From: Triglochin maritima
Taxonomy: Eukaryota > Streptophyta > Magnoliopsida > Alismatales > Juncaginaceae
Reading direction: 5' to 3'
NCBI GenBank assembly: GCA_963682175.1
Contig: OY821789.1
Span: forward strand, 4,960,001 to 5,024,000
DNA length: 64,000 nucleotides
Made by a program: the position numbers and the translations under genes. Below the pieces are notes generated by a model. It did not search any database and was not told the origin of the DNA. It saw nothing but the letters and a program-made list of their open reading frames with translations. Positions 49,751 through 60,552 of this stretch are shown piece by piece. Each line of letters opens with the position of its first letter. The first letter of the stretch is position 1.

Positions 49751-51639
49751 CGCTCCGGCACGACCGGAGAGCAAACCCTAGTCTGAAGGGTCGGGGTTGA
49801 GTTTGGCGTTGGACTCGTGTTTGGGAACCGCCATGGATGAATTGGTGGAGCTTCGAGGCACGAGCTCTGCTGGGCTCATCGGGTTCGGGTCGCGGATCTT
49901 GGGAAGTAATCGGGTCATCGGTTTTTTGGTGGGTCTAGCGGGTCGTAGGCTTGGAGTCCGACCTGTTTGGTTGATAGAATTGTTACTTCTTCAAAACATT
50001 GTTATGTCGAAGGGATCTAAATTTATAAGGATAATCTAGGAGAGAGGATTTTAAAAGTGGTCAAAAATCCAAAGTGTTTTTTTTAAATAAAGGTGTTGCA
50101 TTCATAAATAAATTTTGATTCTCACGGGCCACAACGATCAAAGTACAAAAAGAGCGTAGAGTGGTCAATGCACGTAAGGCACCCAAAAGTATAAATACAA
50201 GTACGTAAACAAAAAAACATGGTAAAACAACATAGATAAAACTGACAACGAGGGGAAATTCACTAGGTCTTAGTCGATTCAGCCTGCTACAGGAGCATGT
50301 CGTACTTGTGATTGTGGCTCCTTTTCTTCCGTCACAAGCCTCCTAGCTTCCTATATTGTTAGTCACTCTCGAGCTTCCTCTTCTATCTTTGCCAAGCGTG
50401 AATCTCCAGGATCTCGCTCTCAGAAGGTTGTGAGTACAAGTATGTCATCCGTCTGTCTACCAATTTTGTCTATGCGATGGCAAGGGTGAGTTGTTAGTCG
50501 TCGCAGCTTCTTGTGTTTCCTGCGTAACTGGTGTGAATAGAAGACATGCCCTTTTTTTGATAGTGTTGCAGCGTCTCCTTGCTTCTTTTGAGCGAACTTG
50601 CCCATATTTCAAGTAAATCGAAGCAATGATTAATCATATTATTAAAAGAGTTTGCCTCTTTCCTGAATACCATGTTACAATCTAGTCATAAGTACCAAAA
50701 GAATGTGTTAATTAAGCAATCCTAATTTCCTTCATCAAAATCAAGTTGGTTTTACACAAGGTACCATAATTTATCACCAAAAATCCGAAATGTTGGTATC
50801 TCAATTGGTCTTTGAAAACCAAACCAGAATTTCACTATAATCTATCATCATCTTTGACAAATATAAGCCTTAGAAATCCTGATTACTTACTTTGCAACTT
50901 ATATGTTAAAAATCTAATGGTGAGTCTAAACTAACTCAACTTGTATGGTGGTGGTCTTTTTCATTTATTTATGTATCTCGGGGTTTTCTATAAACTATTC
51001 AAAGTGTTTAATCTGGTGTAGCTTATCACTATCAAAAATATTATACATGGTCCGTAACAATCCTCAAACTCAACAACATTATCATGGTTTGTAACAATCC
51101 TCAAACTCAACAACATTATCTCTTGTTTCCGTCTAAGCTATGAATCTTAGACAATGATTGTTAAGAGTTAACAAGGATTGTTATGGATCACGTATAAAAA
51201 AAATTAATTACGGTTTGACCTCCTGAATTATACATTAATATCACTTGCACCATTGAATTTTCGTTTTGTAATACTTTGACTATCTGAACTTTAAAAATTC
51301 ATGAAGTATAAAATGATATCAAGATATAGTTTAGGAGACAAACTGTAATTAACCCATAAAAAGTTGATACTTGCTAGTTATAAGCTACACCACGTAAAAA
51401 ACTTTGAAGAGTTTATGATCGTATAATCGTTTTTTTATCCTAACCTAAAACTCTTGTATTAAATAATAAAAACTTTATATCCAGCGATCCCATTCGCTTG
51501 GCTTATAAAAAGGTTTGACCAACGAAAGTATAGAAGTGGTTTTCTTAGGTTGCATGATCTATGCTCCCATGCTAAAAGATGACAATGACATCGATCGTTG
51601 GAGCTTGAACTATATAAAATTTAGGGCCAATTTTATACT
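49751..51639. other. upstream flank of the C3HC gene, no gene recognised
   Basis: A plus-strand open frame at 49797-50039 has no family match and lies where the 5' UTR and promoter of the minus-strand gene should be. The rest is AT-rich. A short duplication of a CAATCCTCAAACTCAACAAC phrase lies near 51058 and 51089. Confidence 0.45.
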
Positions 51640-51785
51640 GAACTGCTGTTCGTCGCCGTAAAACTATTTAAATCGTCCCAACAGATTACCATTTTGCTCA
51701 TCTACCCTTTCTACTTATATAACTTTTCATTTCACTCTTTTAACACAATTTTCTCTTCATATCACTCTTTTATTCACCAAATAGA

Positions 51786-51839
51786 ATGTCACGGAGGCCA
51801 AGAAAAGAACCAACGGACACCCCGGACTACACACATCTG
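51786..51839 (+). pseudogene. Mini-exon of the MULE's second gene (copy 2)
   Basis: MSRRPRKEPTDTPDYTHL followed by a GT donor. Its conservation with MULE 1 suggests it is the first exon of the mobile-domain gene downstream. The link is inference because the intervening exon boundaries are unclear. Confidence 0.5.
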
Positions 51840-52650
51840 GTAAATTGCCTTGTTTATTTTAATTAATTTAAAAAAAACATTTTTGGGTCGAGCGTCCGCG
51901 GGAGACGCCCCGATTTTTTGAATTTATTTAAATTGATTTATAAATTGTGATAAATGTAAAATAAATTGAATATTATGTTAATAATGAGTTAAATTTAGTA
52001 AATCTTTTATTGATTATAAATCGTGATAATTAATAAATAAATCACTAAATAAATTGATTATTATGTTAGTAATTAGTTGTGTACGATTTTAGTAAAAGAT
52101 TATTGATTAATTGTGATAATTGCTAAATAAATCGATTATTAAGTTAATAATTAGTTTAATTATTTTAGTAAATCCATTAATAAATTTTTATTTTTAAAAT
52201 TGAATTAATAGTCATCGGGTTACCGTGGAGGAAAAGGGAAATCAATTCCCTTACGCGCGGTACGTAGTATAGCAGACGAGTCAGGTACTCGTCATCCACG
52301 TACATGTGCTATTTCTGCTTCAGTTAGGAGAGAGAGAGGTCTGTTACGTCGTCGTCAGACACCTGGGGATTCTTTTGACAACGAGGATGATTCAGATGAG
52401 GTAAGGAGTCTCGACGAGAGTAACGATGGGGGCCGATATTACTTGGGGCCACAGGAGGAGGCGGTACATCAGTCCAGTCGAGGACGGGGGGACATTGTGG
52501 TCTTTCAGCTGAGTGCGTCATTAGGAAGGACCGAGGTGGCCGGTTTGTGACCGGTGATTCGAGTTCGTGCACTGCAGACGCCCGAGCTCAGAAGAAGAAG
52601 AGGGGTGAGGACGAGTGATGAGAATTAAATTTATACCGCAAGTGCACGGC

Positions 52651-53194
52651 TAGGGGTGCACATGGGTCGGGTTGGGTCGGGTTTGGGCCTCAACCCGAAC
52701 CAACCCGAAATTTTCGGGTTGGGAAAAAACCCAACCCAACCCAACCCGAACCCGAACCGGTTTGGGTTCAACCCAACCCGACCCGAAATTTTCGGGTTGG
52801 GTCGGGTTGGATCGGGTTGTACCCGAATTCGGAAATTTTCTCCCAAACTTGGTCGGGTTCGGTCGACCGGTGCTTAAACGGTCGACCGGTGGCTTGAAAA
52901 CCTGAAATTTTCGGGTTGGAAACGGTCGACCGAGTGATGTTCGGTCGACCGAGTGATGTTCGGTCGACCGGTTTATTTGGGAAAAAATTAAAAAAAATAA
53001 AAAAAACATAAAAAAAATAAAAAATCGGGTTCGGGTTGGGTTGGGTCAACCCGACCCCCTCAACCCGAACCCGACCCGAAAATTCGGGTTTTTGATTTTC
53101 CCAACCCGACCCGACCCGACCCCCTCCCCAACCCGACCCGACCAGTCGGGTTCAGGTTGGGTTTCGGGTTGAACCCAACCCATGTGCACCCCTA
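52651..53194. mobile_element. Non-autonomous hAT element inside MULE 2
   Basis: 544 bp with inverted ends TAGGGGTGCACATGGGT at both termini and a perfect 8-bp target duplication TGCACGGC (52643-52650 and 53195-53202). The interior is built of GGGTTCGGGTTGGG-type repeats on both strands and can fold extensively. Five perfect CGGTCGACCG sites lie in the middle. No coding capacity. Confidence 0.92.
52860..52970. repeat. CGGTCGACCG sites in the hAT element, 19-bp spacing
   Basis: Perfect sites start at 52860, 52879, 52923, 52942 and 52961. The last three are direct 19-bp units CGGTCGACCGAGTGATGTT. Spacing differs from the 22 bp of the LTR arrays. Confidence 0.92.
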
Positions 53195-53202
53195 TGCACG
53201 GC

Positions 53203-54359
53203 GTCAATGAAGACGTGGCAAATACGGGTCGAATACAAGGAGGGAGAGATTTGTTATTAATGTGATTTCGATTGGGGAAAGAAGGAGAGAAGAATAAATT
53301 GGGTTTTTGAGATTTTTGGTTTTTTATTATCTAAAGCAAGAAACAAGAACAAATAAAACTAAAACAAGAACAAGGAGGTGAATTCCGTTGGGTGGAGGTT
53401 TAGATTTAGGGTTTAGATTAGAGAATTCAGAAACGTATAATAAATCATATTAGTTATAAATCATTACATGATAAATGATTTAACATAAACTCAAGTAATC
53501 AAAATATACTAACACGAAATTAAAATAATAACATTCATTCATCTTCTCTTCACCCTAAATCCGTCACCTCCACCCTTTGGAAGGAGTTAGAAACTCATAG
53601 AGGGAGGAAGAAGGGGTCCTTGAGACATTACAAAAGAAAACTAAAAACAAGAAATAAAACAACAGAAATTTATTAAACTAAGGAATAAAAACTAGAACAT
53701 AAGCTAAGGGACCATTTTAACATCGTTCTCGGGTCTATTTATAGTTGCTACAAGGGACCTAAGTATAACATTGGAAAGTCCACGTGTCCAGACACGACTG
53801 GTCAAAATTTGGAGACGCGGATCGACTCTGGGGCGGCGGAATCGCCGCAGGTTGTAGGTGTTGTGCGGCGAAAACGTCGCATAATCAAGTCAGATTAAAT
53901 CCGGATTTTTGCTGAGTGTTTATGGTATGATTTGATCATCCTTTGCGCGTATGGATGATTTCTTTCCATTCTCTTGAGCTCCGGATTTATTTCTTCATAT
54001 ATTTGGAGATCCAAATTGATTTTTCTTTAGAACTTCTCCAAAATAATATTTAATTTGCATTCGGGTCCTTGACTTTTTGCAATTAAGTCCTGACTACTTT
54101 TGTGCTTAAGTCCTTGACTTTTGTGCTTAAGTCCTTGACTTTTTTGTAATTAGATCTTGAATGTTTTTATGTTTGGATACATTTCCATTTGTAACCCGAT
54201 AATCTTGAGCTTGGTCTTTATGATAGAAATGAGTCTTTTGCACGCATTTATGCTCGGGATATGGGTAATTTGCATTCAGGTCCTTGTATTCTGTAAATAG
54301 GACTAAACACATACCTTAGTAGCATTTATTGATATAAAATCAATCTAAATGAAAGACAT
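53203..54359. other. MULE 2 interior, no gene recognised
   Basis: AT-rich DNA between the hAT insertion and the mobile-domain exons. It contains repeated phrases of the type GTCCTTGACTTTTGTGCTTAA near 54065-54140. Probably intron or later insertions. Confidence 0.4.
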
Positions 54360-56048
54360 ATGATGCAATGTATGCAATGCATCAACGAGTCTTGGATCGT
54401 CACGGATATTATACACGTGGGTCATGTAGATGGCAGCGTCATTCCGAGTTTGGGAGGCTATATCGCCAGACGCATCTGGGATGACGAGGATCGGAAGGTT
54501 TTGAAGTGCCATAATCGGCACAGGGCCTGTACGACATTGCAGGTATGACGTTCAGTGATGACTGAAGATATGACGGCGAACGTGGTTGACAGTGGATTGG
54601 GTCACTTGCCGTACAACATGTTTTCCTGCATCGACATGCCGTTGATTTCGGCTTTCATGGAGCGGTGGCAGCCTGACACCAACACTTTCCACTTGTTGTT
54701 CGGAGAGATGACAATCATGTTTCATGAGGTCTTTCAGATTCTGCACATTCCTGTTGAGGGTCCTATGGTGAGTGCGCATGCGCCGACATTTGAGCTGAAG
54801 TTATATGTATCTGAGTTGCTGGGTGTCAGCCTGGAGGGTCTTGGTCGGGATAGCTCATTTTGGAGTGGCGGTCGTGTTAGTATTGATGTTGTGGACGAGT
54901 GTTGCAGACGGGGGCGACCATCACGGATTGAGGATACGCAGATGACTGCTTACCTCTTCTTATTGCTAGGCGGCGTCTTGTTTGTCGACAAGAACGGTTC
55001 CAGAGTCAGACCACGCGACTTATTGGAGGCGAGGGACCTAGATACCATTGGTCAGTACTCATAGGGGTCGGCGACGTTGGCATATCAGTATCGCCAGCTG
55101 GGCATATCTAGTCGTGCTGATTGTGGTCAGATTACGAGTTGTCTTACACTGCTGCAAGCTTGGCTATATGAGTATTTTCCTGCTTTCCGCCCACATCGTG
55201 AGCGGAAGATTGTTGAGCGTGGTCATCCTCGTTCGCGTATGTGGGTTGTCCGGACCGAGGATAAGAGCGAGAGTCGACTTCTTTCTATTCGTAGACGGCT
55301 AGATCAGATGACTGCATCGTAGGTATATAATGTATATATCATTCACGTTTATTTAAATTTAACTTTATTACTATTTACGTATAAACGATTAGGTGGAGTA
55401 GTTACCGTATGGTCCCGAACCTGCTGTAGTTGTGCCGAGGACTACATTTATGGGCGTTATTCGTTATAGGGATATCACAGAGCCTTATTTAGCTGATCGC
55501 GTGTTACGTCTGTTAGGTTACGTTCAGGTGATCCCGGTTGACATCCCGACGCCCGAGCATGCAGTACGGTCTGCGACTGCGACGATGTACGACGTAAGAC
55601 ACAGCGTTTCGTTCGCGGAATCGGTTTGGAGGACATTTCCGAGAGAAGGACGATTACACTTGGACGATCTGAGTCGTACTCGCGACCCCTCCACTTATGT
55701 TGCAGATTATTTGCAGTGGTTCGGTAGGTGCTCACATCCACTTATCGTACGCGGTATCATTCCGAGACCGGAGAGACCACTGGATAGGACATGTGCCGAT
55801 GCGGTAAGTTTATCTAATTTTATTTTTAATTGTAAAGTATATTTTGTTATTATTGTTAATGTACGTTAATTTTTATTTACATACAATGGATGAGTAGGGC
55901 GATACGGTGTACGCAGCCGTTCTTGCGACAGAGAGACATCATGCCGACTGAGGATACGAGACTTGCATGTACAGATTGGGATCGCCTCATCGAGGATTGG
56001 AACAACCAGTTGGGCATTTCGGACCATGATTCAGATGTTGAGTTGTAG
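54360..56048 (+). pseudogene. Plant mobile domain (MAIN/MAIL1-like) gene, broken
   Basis: The reading DGSVIPSLGGYIARRIW, GLGHLPYNMFSCIDMPLISAF, MERWQPDTNTFHLLFGEMTI, LGGVLFVDKNGSRVRPRD, GSATLAYQYRQLGISSRA and PRTTFMGVIRYRDITEPYL is the plant mobile domain found in MAIN/MAIL1 and widely in MULEs. Introns are about 55323-55392 and about 55805-55897. The end DHDSDVEL is followed by TAG at 56046. Stops: TGA at 54546-54548 and TAG at 55062-55064 and 55399-55401 (all probably former TGG Trp), and TAG at 55320-55322 (probably a former CAG before the donor). All four fit C-to-T or G-to-A change. No intact product is possible. Confidence 0.85.
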
Positions 56049-56349
56049 TTGTCTTGTTTTTACTTTCGTTTTGTTATATGTTGCACTGTTACTACATTTG
56101 TTGGTATTTGATTATGTTTATTTTTGTACTCTTATTATATATTTCTGACGAACATATCTTCTACATATTTCTTTGACTATTGTATTTTTAAAATTTATTT
56201 TTCACGAAAATATCTTCAACTTATTTATTTAGATATCAAATACGGTAAAAGAACAACACGATATAAGTAGAAATACATGATATATTATACATTACAAAAA
56301 CATTACAAATTAAAATCAAAATGTACCACGTAACAAACATTACAAAAAT

Positions 56350-56412
56350 TTATTTACTGTCAAAAAGCTCACTGTAATCTACTACATCACTACCGAAATC
56401 TTGCAACGGAAC
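56350..56412 (-). pseudogene. MULE transposase first-exon remnant
   Basis: From an acceptor at 56412 the frame reads VPLQDFGSDVVDYSELFDSK and then TAA. It aligns with the start of the transposase in MULE 1 (VPLQDFGGNEVDYIKLFDSK), after which homology stops. This marks the deletion junction in MULE 2. Confidence 0.8.
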
Positions 56413-56781
56413 CTGAAAAAATTCAATTTAACAGAAAATTTAAAAAAAATTATAATAAAAAAACAGGCGTTTGGCTAAGCTGCATCCACCAAGGTGGAGG
56501 CGTCTGACTAACACGCCTCCACCTATGGCTAAACCGCCTCCACCTATGTGGAGGCGGCTTATCCAGACGCCCGAGTCGGGAAAAAAATTCGCCCACGTTA
56601 CCTCGCCGGATTCAGGTGCTTCGCTAGACATTTGCGTGGTGTTGGTACTAGGAATGTGAGTAAAACTGAGTCAAACACCTTGTTTAAAGACGAGACGAAA
56701 TGTGTATTAATTGATTTGTTAAGAGTAAAAATGTCATTTTTAGGACGATTCAAGTAATTTTTTGTCGACGAATAGTAGCTC

Positions 56782-58687
56782 CCATTTTAGATGGTTGGGT
56801 GGAGAATTATCTTTTGTTTGCTTTATGCATGATATTTAGAGGGAATCGTTAATGTTCAATCGGAAAAGCACTTAAGGCGTGTCTTACGTGGATTGGTTAG
56901 AATAGGAGTATCTTTGAAGAATCTCAAAATGATAAAATAAAATGATTTCACTAACTTCGTAGAGTTGGTGACAGGTGATTAGGTGGGGACGTTTCTCCTA
57001 ATCCTCCATCTTAATGGTAGCTCGCTGACTTCCTCTCTTGGATGAACCTCAATTGTGGCTCACATCCACCTCGACAATAAGCTAGACATTTCCATCGAGA
57101 AAATGATGTGTTTCGTGAGTAACTCGTATTGTGATATGCTATTGGGTCACGTTTCGTTTGTCGTAATTGAATTGCATAGAATCTAATTCCAAGTTATTAG
57201 ATTACATTCCCATAAATTAAATCTCATGTAATTAAACAATATTGTTTGGTAATGTTGATATTCATAGAATTGCTTAGTTGCAATGTATTTCAAAAAATAA
57301 ATTTCTAATCTAATAAAAAAGATAAATGCCTGAAAAAGTTTGCCGAAGCTCTGACTAGTTCCAACAATATCAATGTTGAATTTTGACCATAAGATAATAT
57401 TTACGTAATTTGAAATGACTTGATTACGTTGCAACGAAATTGGGTTATGATCTCCAATGAGGTAATTCAATTATATCGAAAGGGTACATTCGTAATTGGA
57501 TTATAGAGTGATTACGATCTTCAATTTTCTCAACCAAACAAGATAATGTAATTAATGATATAATCATATTACATTACACCCTTAATTACGGTCAACCAAG
57601 CATTACCTTAGTTTCAAAAGGGTGAATGTAATTCTAGACCAAGACATTTGAAAGTTAGTTTAAGAGTTTGTAGAAGGAAAAAGTAAACAAAGTTTGAAAC
57701 TCTAGGTCTCGATACGGCAATTAAAATAAAAAAACTACACTTCTCACAAAATTAAAACGAAAAGAGATAACATTTAAATAAAACATATGGTACCGAACTT
57801 CCTTTAGATTCGAAATAAAAGTGAGGGTATACCATTTGAGTACACATTTCGAAAGTCATTGAACTTCAATCCCAAACTTTGTACTACAATATCTCACATT
57901 TTCTTCAAACCCCTGGTAACGTGGAACCGTCAACGACAACCCATGCAAGACAAGTTTTTTCTTATTTTAGTAGTTAGATGGATTAATTAAATAAATTATT
58001 TGCCATGAAATCACTCCAAAGGATTACAAAACAGTACAATAAGTATTTGCCTCCAGTAGGGATTACAACAGTTTAATTAAGCTCCCTCCCAAGCAAGGGT
58101 AAACAATCTAAAACAGGGAGACACAATGACACTAAACAGAGGAAAACCAAGACAGTAGACTAAACATCAAGAACTTTGTTAGTTCGAGGCCATCAATATT
58201 CTTATCCAACAAAATCAACTGGTTGACCCATGATTTTCTTCTCCAGCAGCAACTTTGAACCCTCTCGCAAAGTCAATGATAAATCCAACAAAGTCAAAGG
58301 CAACAACTTTGAGATAACATCACATTGAAAGTTTTCTCGCTCAAATGTTGCATATTCAAAATTCAATAATCGTCACTTCTCAAAACATAAATGCCAGTCA
58401 TTACATGACTTTATATTCAAATAAGTTATTAAAATGTAGGTTTTACATGATTTAATATTCACTTTATATTATAATTATAGTAAAATAAAAAGGTAAAAAC
58501 ACTAAAAAAAGAAAGAAAATGAAAACAACTCGAAGGAGTAGAATATCCATCCGGTGGTAAACTGGTAATTACTAATTACCGAAGAAAAACAACTTCCCTG
58601 CAAAAACGCAGGAAGAGCGTGAGTAGGTTCTGGTCCCTTCAACCAGAGTCCTGGCCTTTCCACGTCACCACCCAACTCCACACTTCC
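56782..58687. other. intergenic, no gene recognised
   Basis: Upstream flank of PPC4. AT-rich segments at 57180-57610 carry repeated TTAGATTACATT/TAATTACG-like phrases in inverted orientation that may be an old MITE. Ends not defined. Confidence 0.4.
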
Positions 58688-58717
58688 CACGTGACCTCCT
58701 CCCACTGATATATATAA
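58688..58717 (+). promoter_or_regulatory. G-box and TATA box upstream of PPC4
   Basis: CACGTG at 58688-58693 and TATATATAA at 58709-58717, 130 bp upstream of the ATG. Position and sequence suit a core promoter. The start site is inferred near 58745. Confidence 0.5.
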
Positions 58718-58846
58718 TTATATATAGATAGAAAGAAACCAATCCAATCCAGTACAGTACCATCACCAACTTCCGTTCCTCCACTTCTCCCTCTTCTTCT
58801 TCTTCTTGCTCTCTCCGGGTGGGTTTAGGGTTTGGTGCGGTCGGAG

Positions 58847-60177
58847 ATGACGGACACGACGGACGACATCGCGGAGGAGATCTCCTTCCAGGCCTTCGAC
58901 GACGACTGTCGCCTCCTCCAGAGCCTCCTCAACGACGTCATCCACCGCGAGACTGGCCCCCACTTCGCCGACATCCTCGAGCGCAACCGCATCCTCGCTC
59001 AGGTTGGAGTTGAGATACGGCTGTTTCGGTTTCGGCCTTGGATCGCTGTTTTTATCGGTGGAATGTGAAAAGTCTGGTCGTGGAGTGGAGAACGGGGCGT
59101 TTTGGTCTTGGATCGGTGGTTTTGGGGGATTCCTGGTGTTGTTAGTGGAGGTGAATGGGGTTGAAGATGAATTGGAGTGGGGGAAGGTGAGGGAAATTAT
59201 GATCAGTTGTTTTGATTTGCTCCTGTTGTTGTTGACTGTGGTGGAGTGTTCTAGTTTGATATTGGATTTGAGTTGAGGTACGACTGTTTTGGCCTCGGAT
59301 CGGTGGTTTTGAAGGGATTTTTTTTGGTTGGAAGGTGAAGTGTTTGTTTGTAAATGGAAAATGGGCTGATTTAGACTTGGATCAGTGGTTTTGGGGATTC
59401 CTGATGTTGCTGGTGTAGGAGAATGGAGTTGAGGATGGAGTGGAGGAAGGTGAGGGAGACTGAAATGGGTTGTTTTGGCTAAGGATCGGAGGTCGGAGGT
59501 TGAAGGTGAGATGTTCGACGTGAAGACATTGTGTGGGAGAAGGTGGAAGAGTTGTTGATTGTAGTTGTTAAGAGAGAAATGGGTGTCAACTTGTGGTTAC
59601 AAGAAGTTTGTTTTTTCCCTTCTTTTATGGGCCTCAGTTTTTAAGGATAAGATAATAATGTTTGATCGTCGATTTGTTAACATTTTGTTACTTTCGTAGT
59701 TCAGCTTATACTTTTAGTTTTTTTGTGTGATTGGTTGAGTTTAGTAATTGTTGACGCGTGCAGATCTTTACATCTTTGTTCATCATGTCATTAGGTGTGA
59801 TTGTCTTTTGAATTACACACACACACACTTGACACATGCTGCGTCATTTTTGGATATCGTATCTTCGATGATCTGTATGGATACTATCTATCCTCCAATA
59901 TTTAGTTGAAAAGCTATTGAAGTTGTGGAATATTGGAATTTTTCATATCATATATTTTAAGGCTTCTGGTATTTTTTGCTGTTCTGTTTCTGATGATGTC
60001 TAATTTGAATTAGAGTGCTGTGAATATGAGATCGGTGGGGCTTATAGATATGGCAGACTTACTGGAAAAGCAACAAGCTGCAGACATATCAAAGATGTCT
60101 CTTGAGGAGGCTCTGAATTTGGCACGTGCTTTTAGTCATTACCTCAATCTTATGGGCGTTGCAGAAACACATCACAG
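58847..60177 (+). CDS. PPC4: Bacterial-type phosphoenolpyruvate carboxylase, first two exons (gene continues beyond the window)
   Basis: Exon 1 is 58847-59002 (52 codons) and exon 2 is 60014-60177, ending in phase 2 at AG|GT. The product begins MTDTTDDIAEEISFQAFDDD and continues LLNDVIHRETGPHFADILERNRILAQ, then MSLEEALNLARAFSHYLNL and GVAETHHR. This is the N terminus of plant bacterial-type PEPC, which lacks the N-terminal phosphorylatable serine motif of plant-type PEPC and joins class-2 hetero-octamers. PEPC carboxylates phosphoenolpyruvate to oxaloacetate in the cytosol. The catalytic part is not in the window. The second intron is at least 3.8 kb, enlarged by a LINE. Confidence 0.92.
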
Positions 60178-60416
60178 GTGCTTTAATACATATAATTCTT
60201 GTTAATTACATGTATTTCATTCACTTTTAGTTGAACCAAAACTGGTCATCTGCTCAGTTTGGTTGCACCCCTTTCGTCTTATTGAACTTTTGACATAAAG
60301 CCATGGATCTGTCAAACAGACTTAACATTCAAGTGATTTTGTTGCTGAGCTGTTTTGAATCTTTAATCACGACACCCTTGAGCCCCATACTACCAAGCAG
60401 GTCAAAACTTAGCAAT

Positions 60417-60483
60417 TAGCATGTAAGATGGCATTGGTAACTATGTTAGGATGTCATAGTAACCAATGACATCTTACATGCTA
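60417..60483. repeat. Near-perfect hairpin in PPC4 intron 2
   Basis: The arm from 60417 (TAGCATGTAAGATG...) pairs with the arm ending at 60483 (...CATCTTACATGCTA). About 29 bp per arm with a one-base bulge and a 9-nt loop. A small foldback element or a small-RNA precursor are both possible. Confidence 0.75.
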
Positions 60484-60552
60484 AGTTATGATAGGATGTT
60501 TTTCCTACCACATTGATGCATATTTGTCAGCTTAATTTGATGTGAAATACGT

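Larger units (their letters stand above)
51640..56781. mobile_element. Mutator-like element 2 carrying a plant-mobile-domain gene
   Basis: Terminal inverted repeats: left GAACTGCTGTTCGTCG from 51640, right (reverse complement) GAGCTACTATTCGTCG from 56781 inward, similarity continuing into AATCGTCC. Flanks ATTTTATA (51630-51637) and ATTTTAGA (from 56784) look like a decayed 8-9 bp duplication. The left 270 bp match MULE 1. The right 100-200 bp match MULE 1's transposase first exon and leader. Between them is a decayed plant-mobile-domain gene on plus, and a hAT element inserted at 52651. It lacks a transposase, so it is non-autonomous. Confidence 0.8.

Noticed and set aside
49797..50039. Plus-strand gene next to the C3HC gene
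   Set aside because: No homology, no splice sites, and it overlaps the expected 5' region of the opposite-strand gene.
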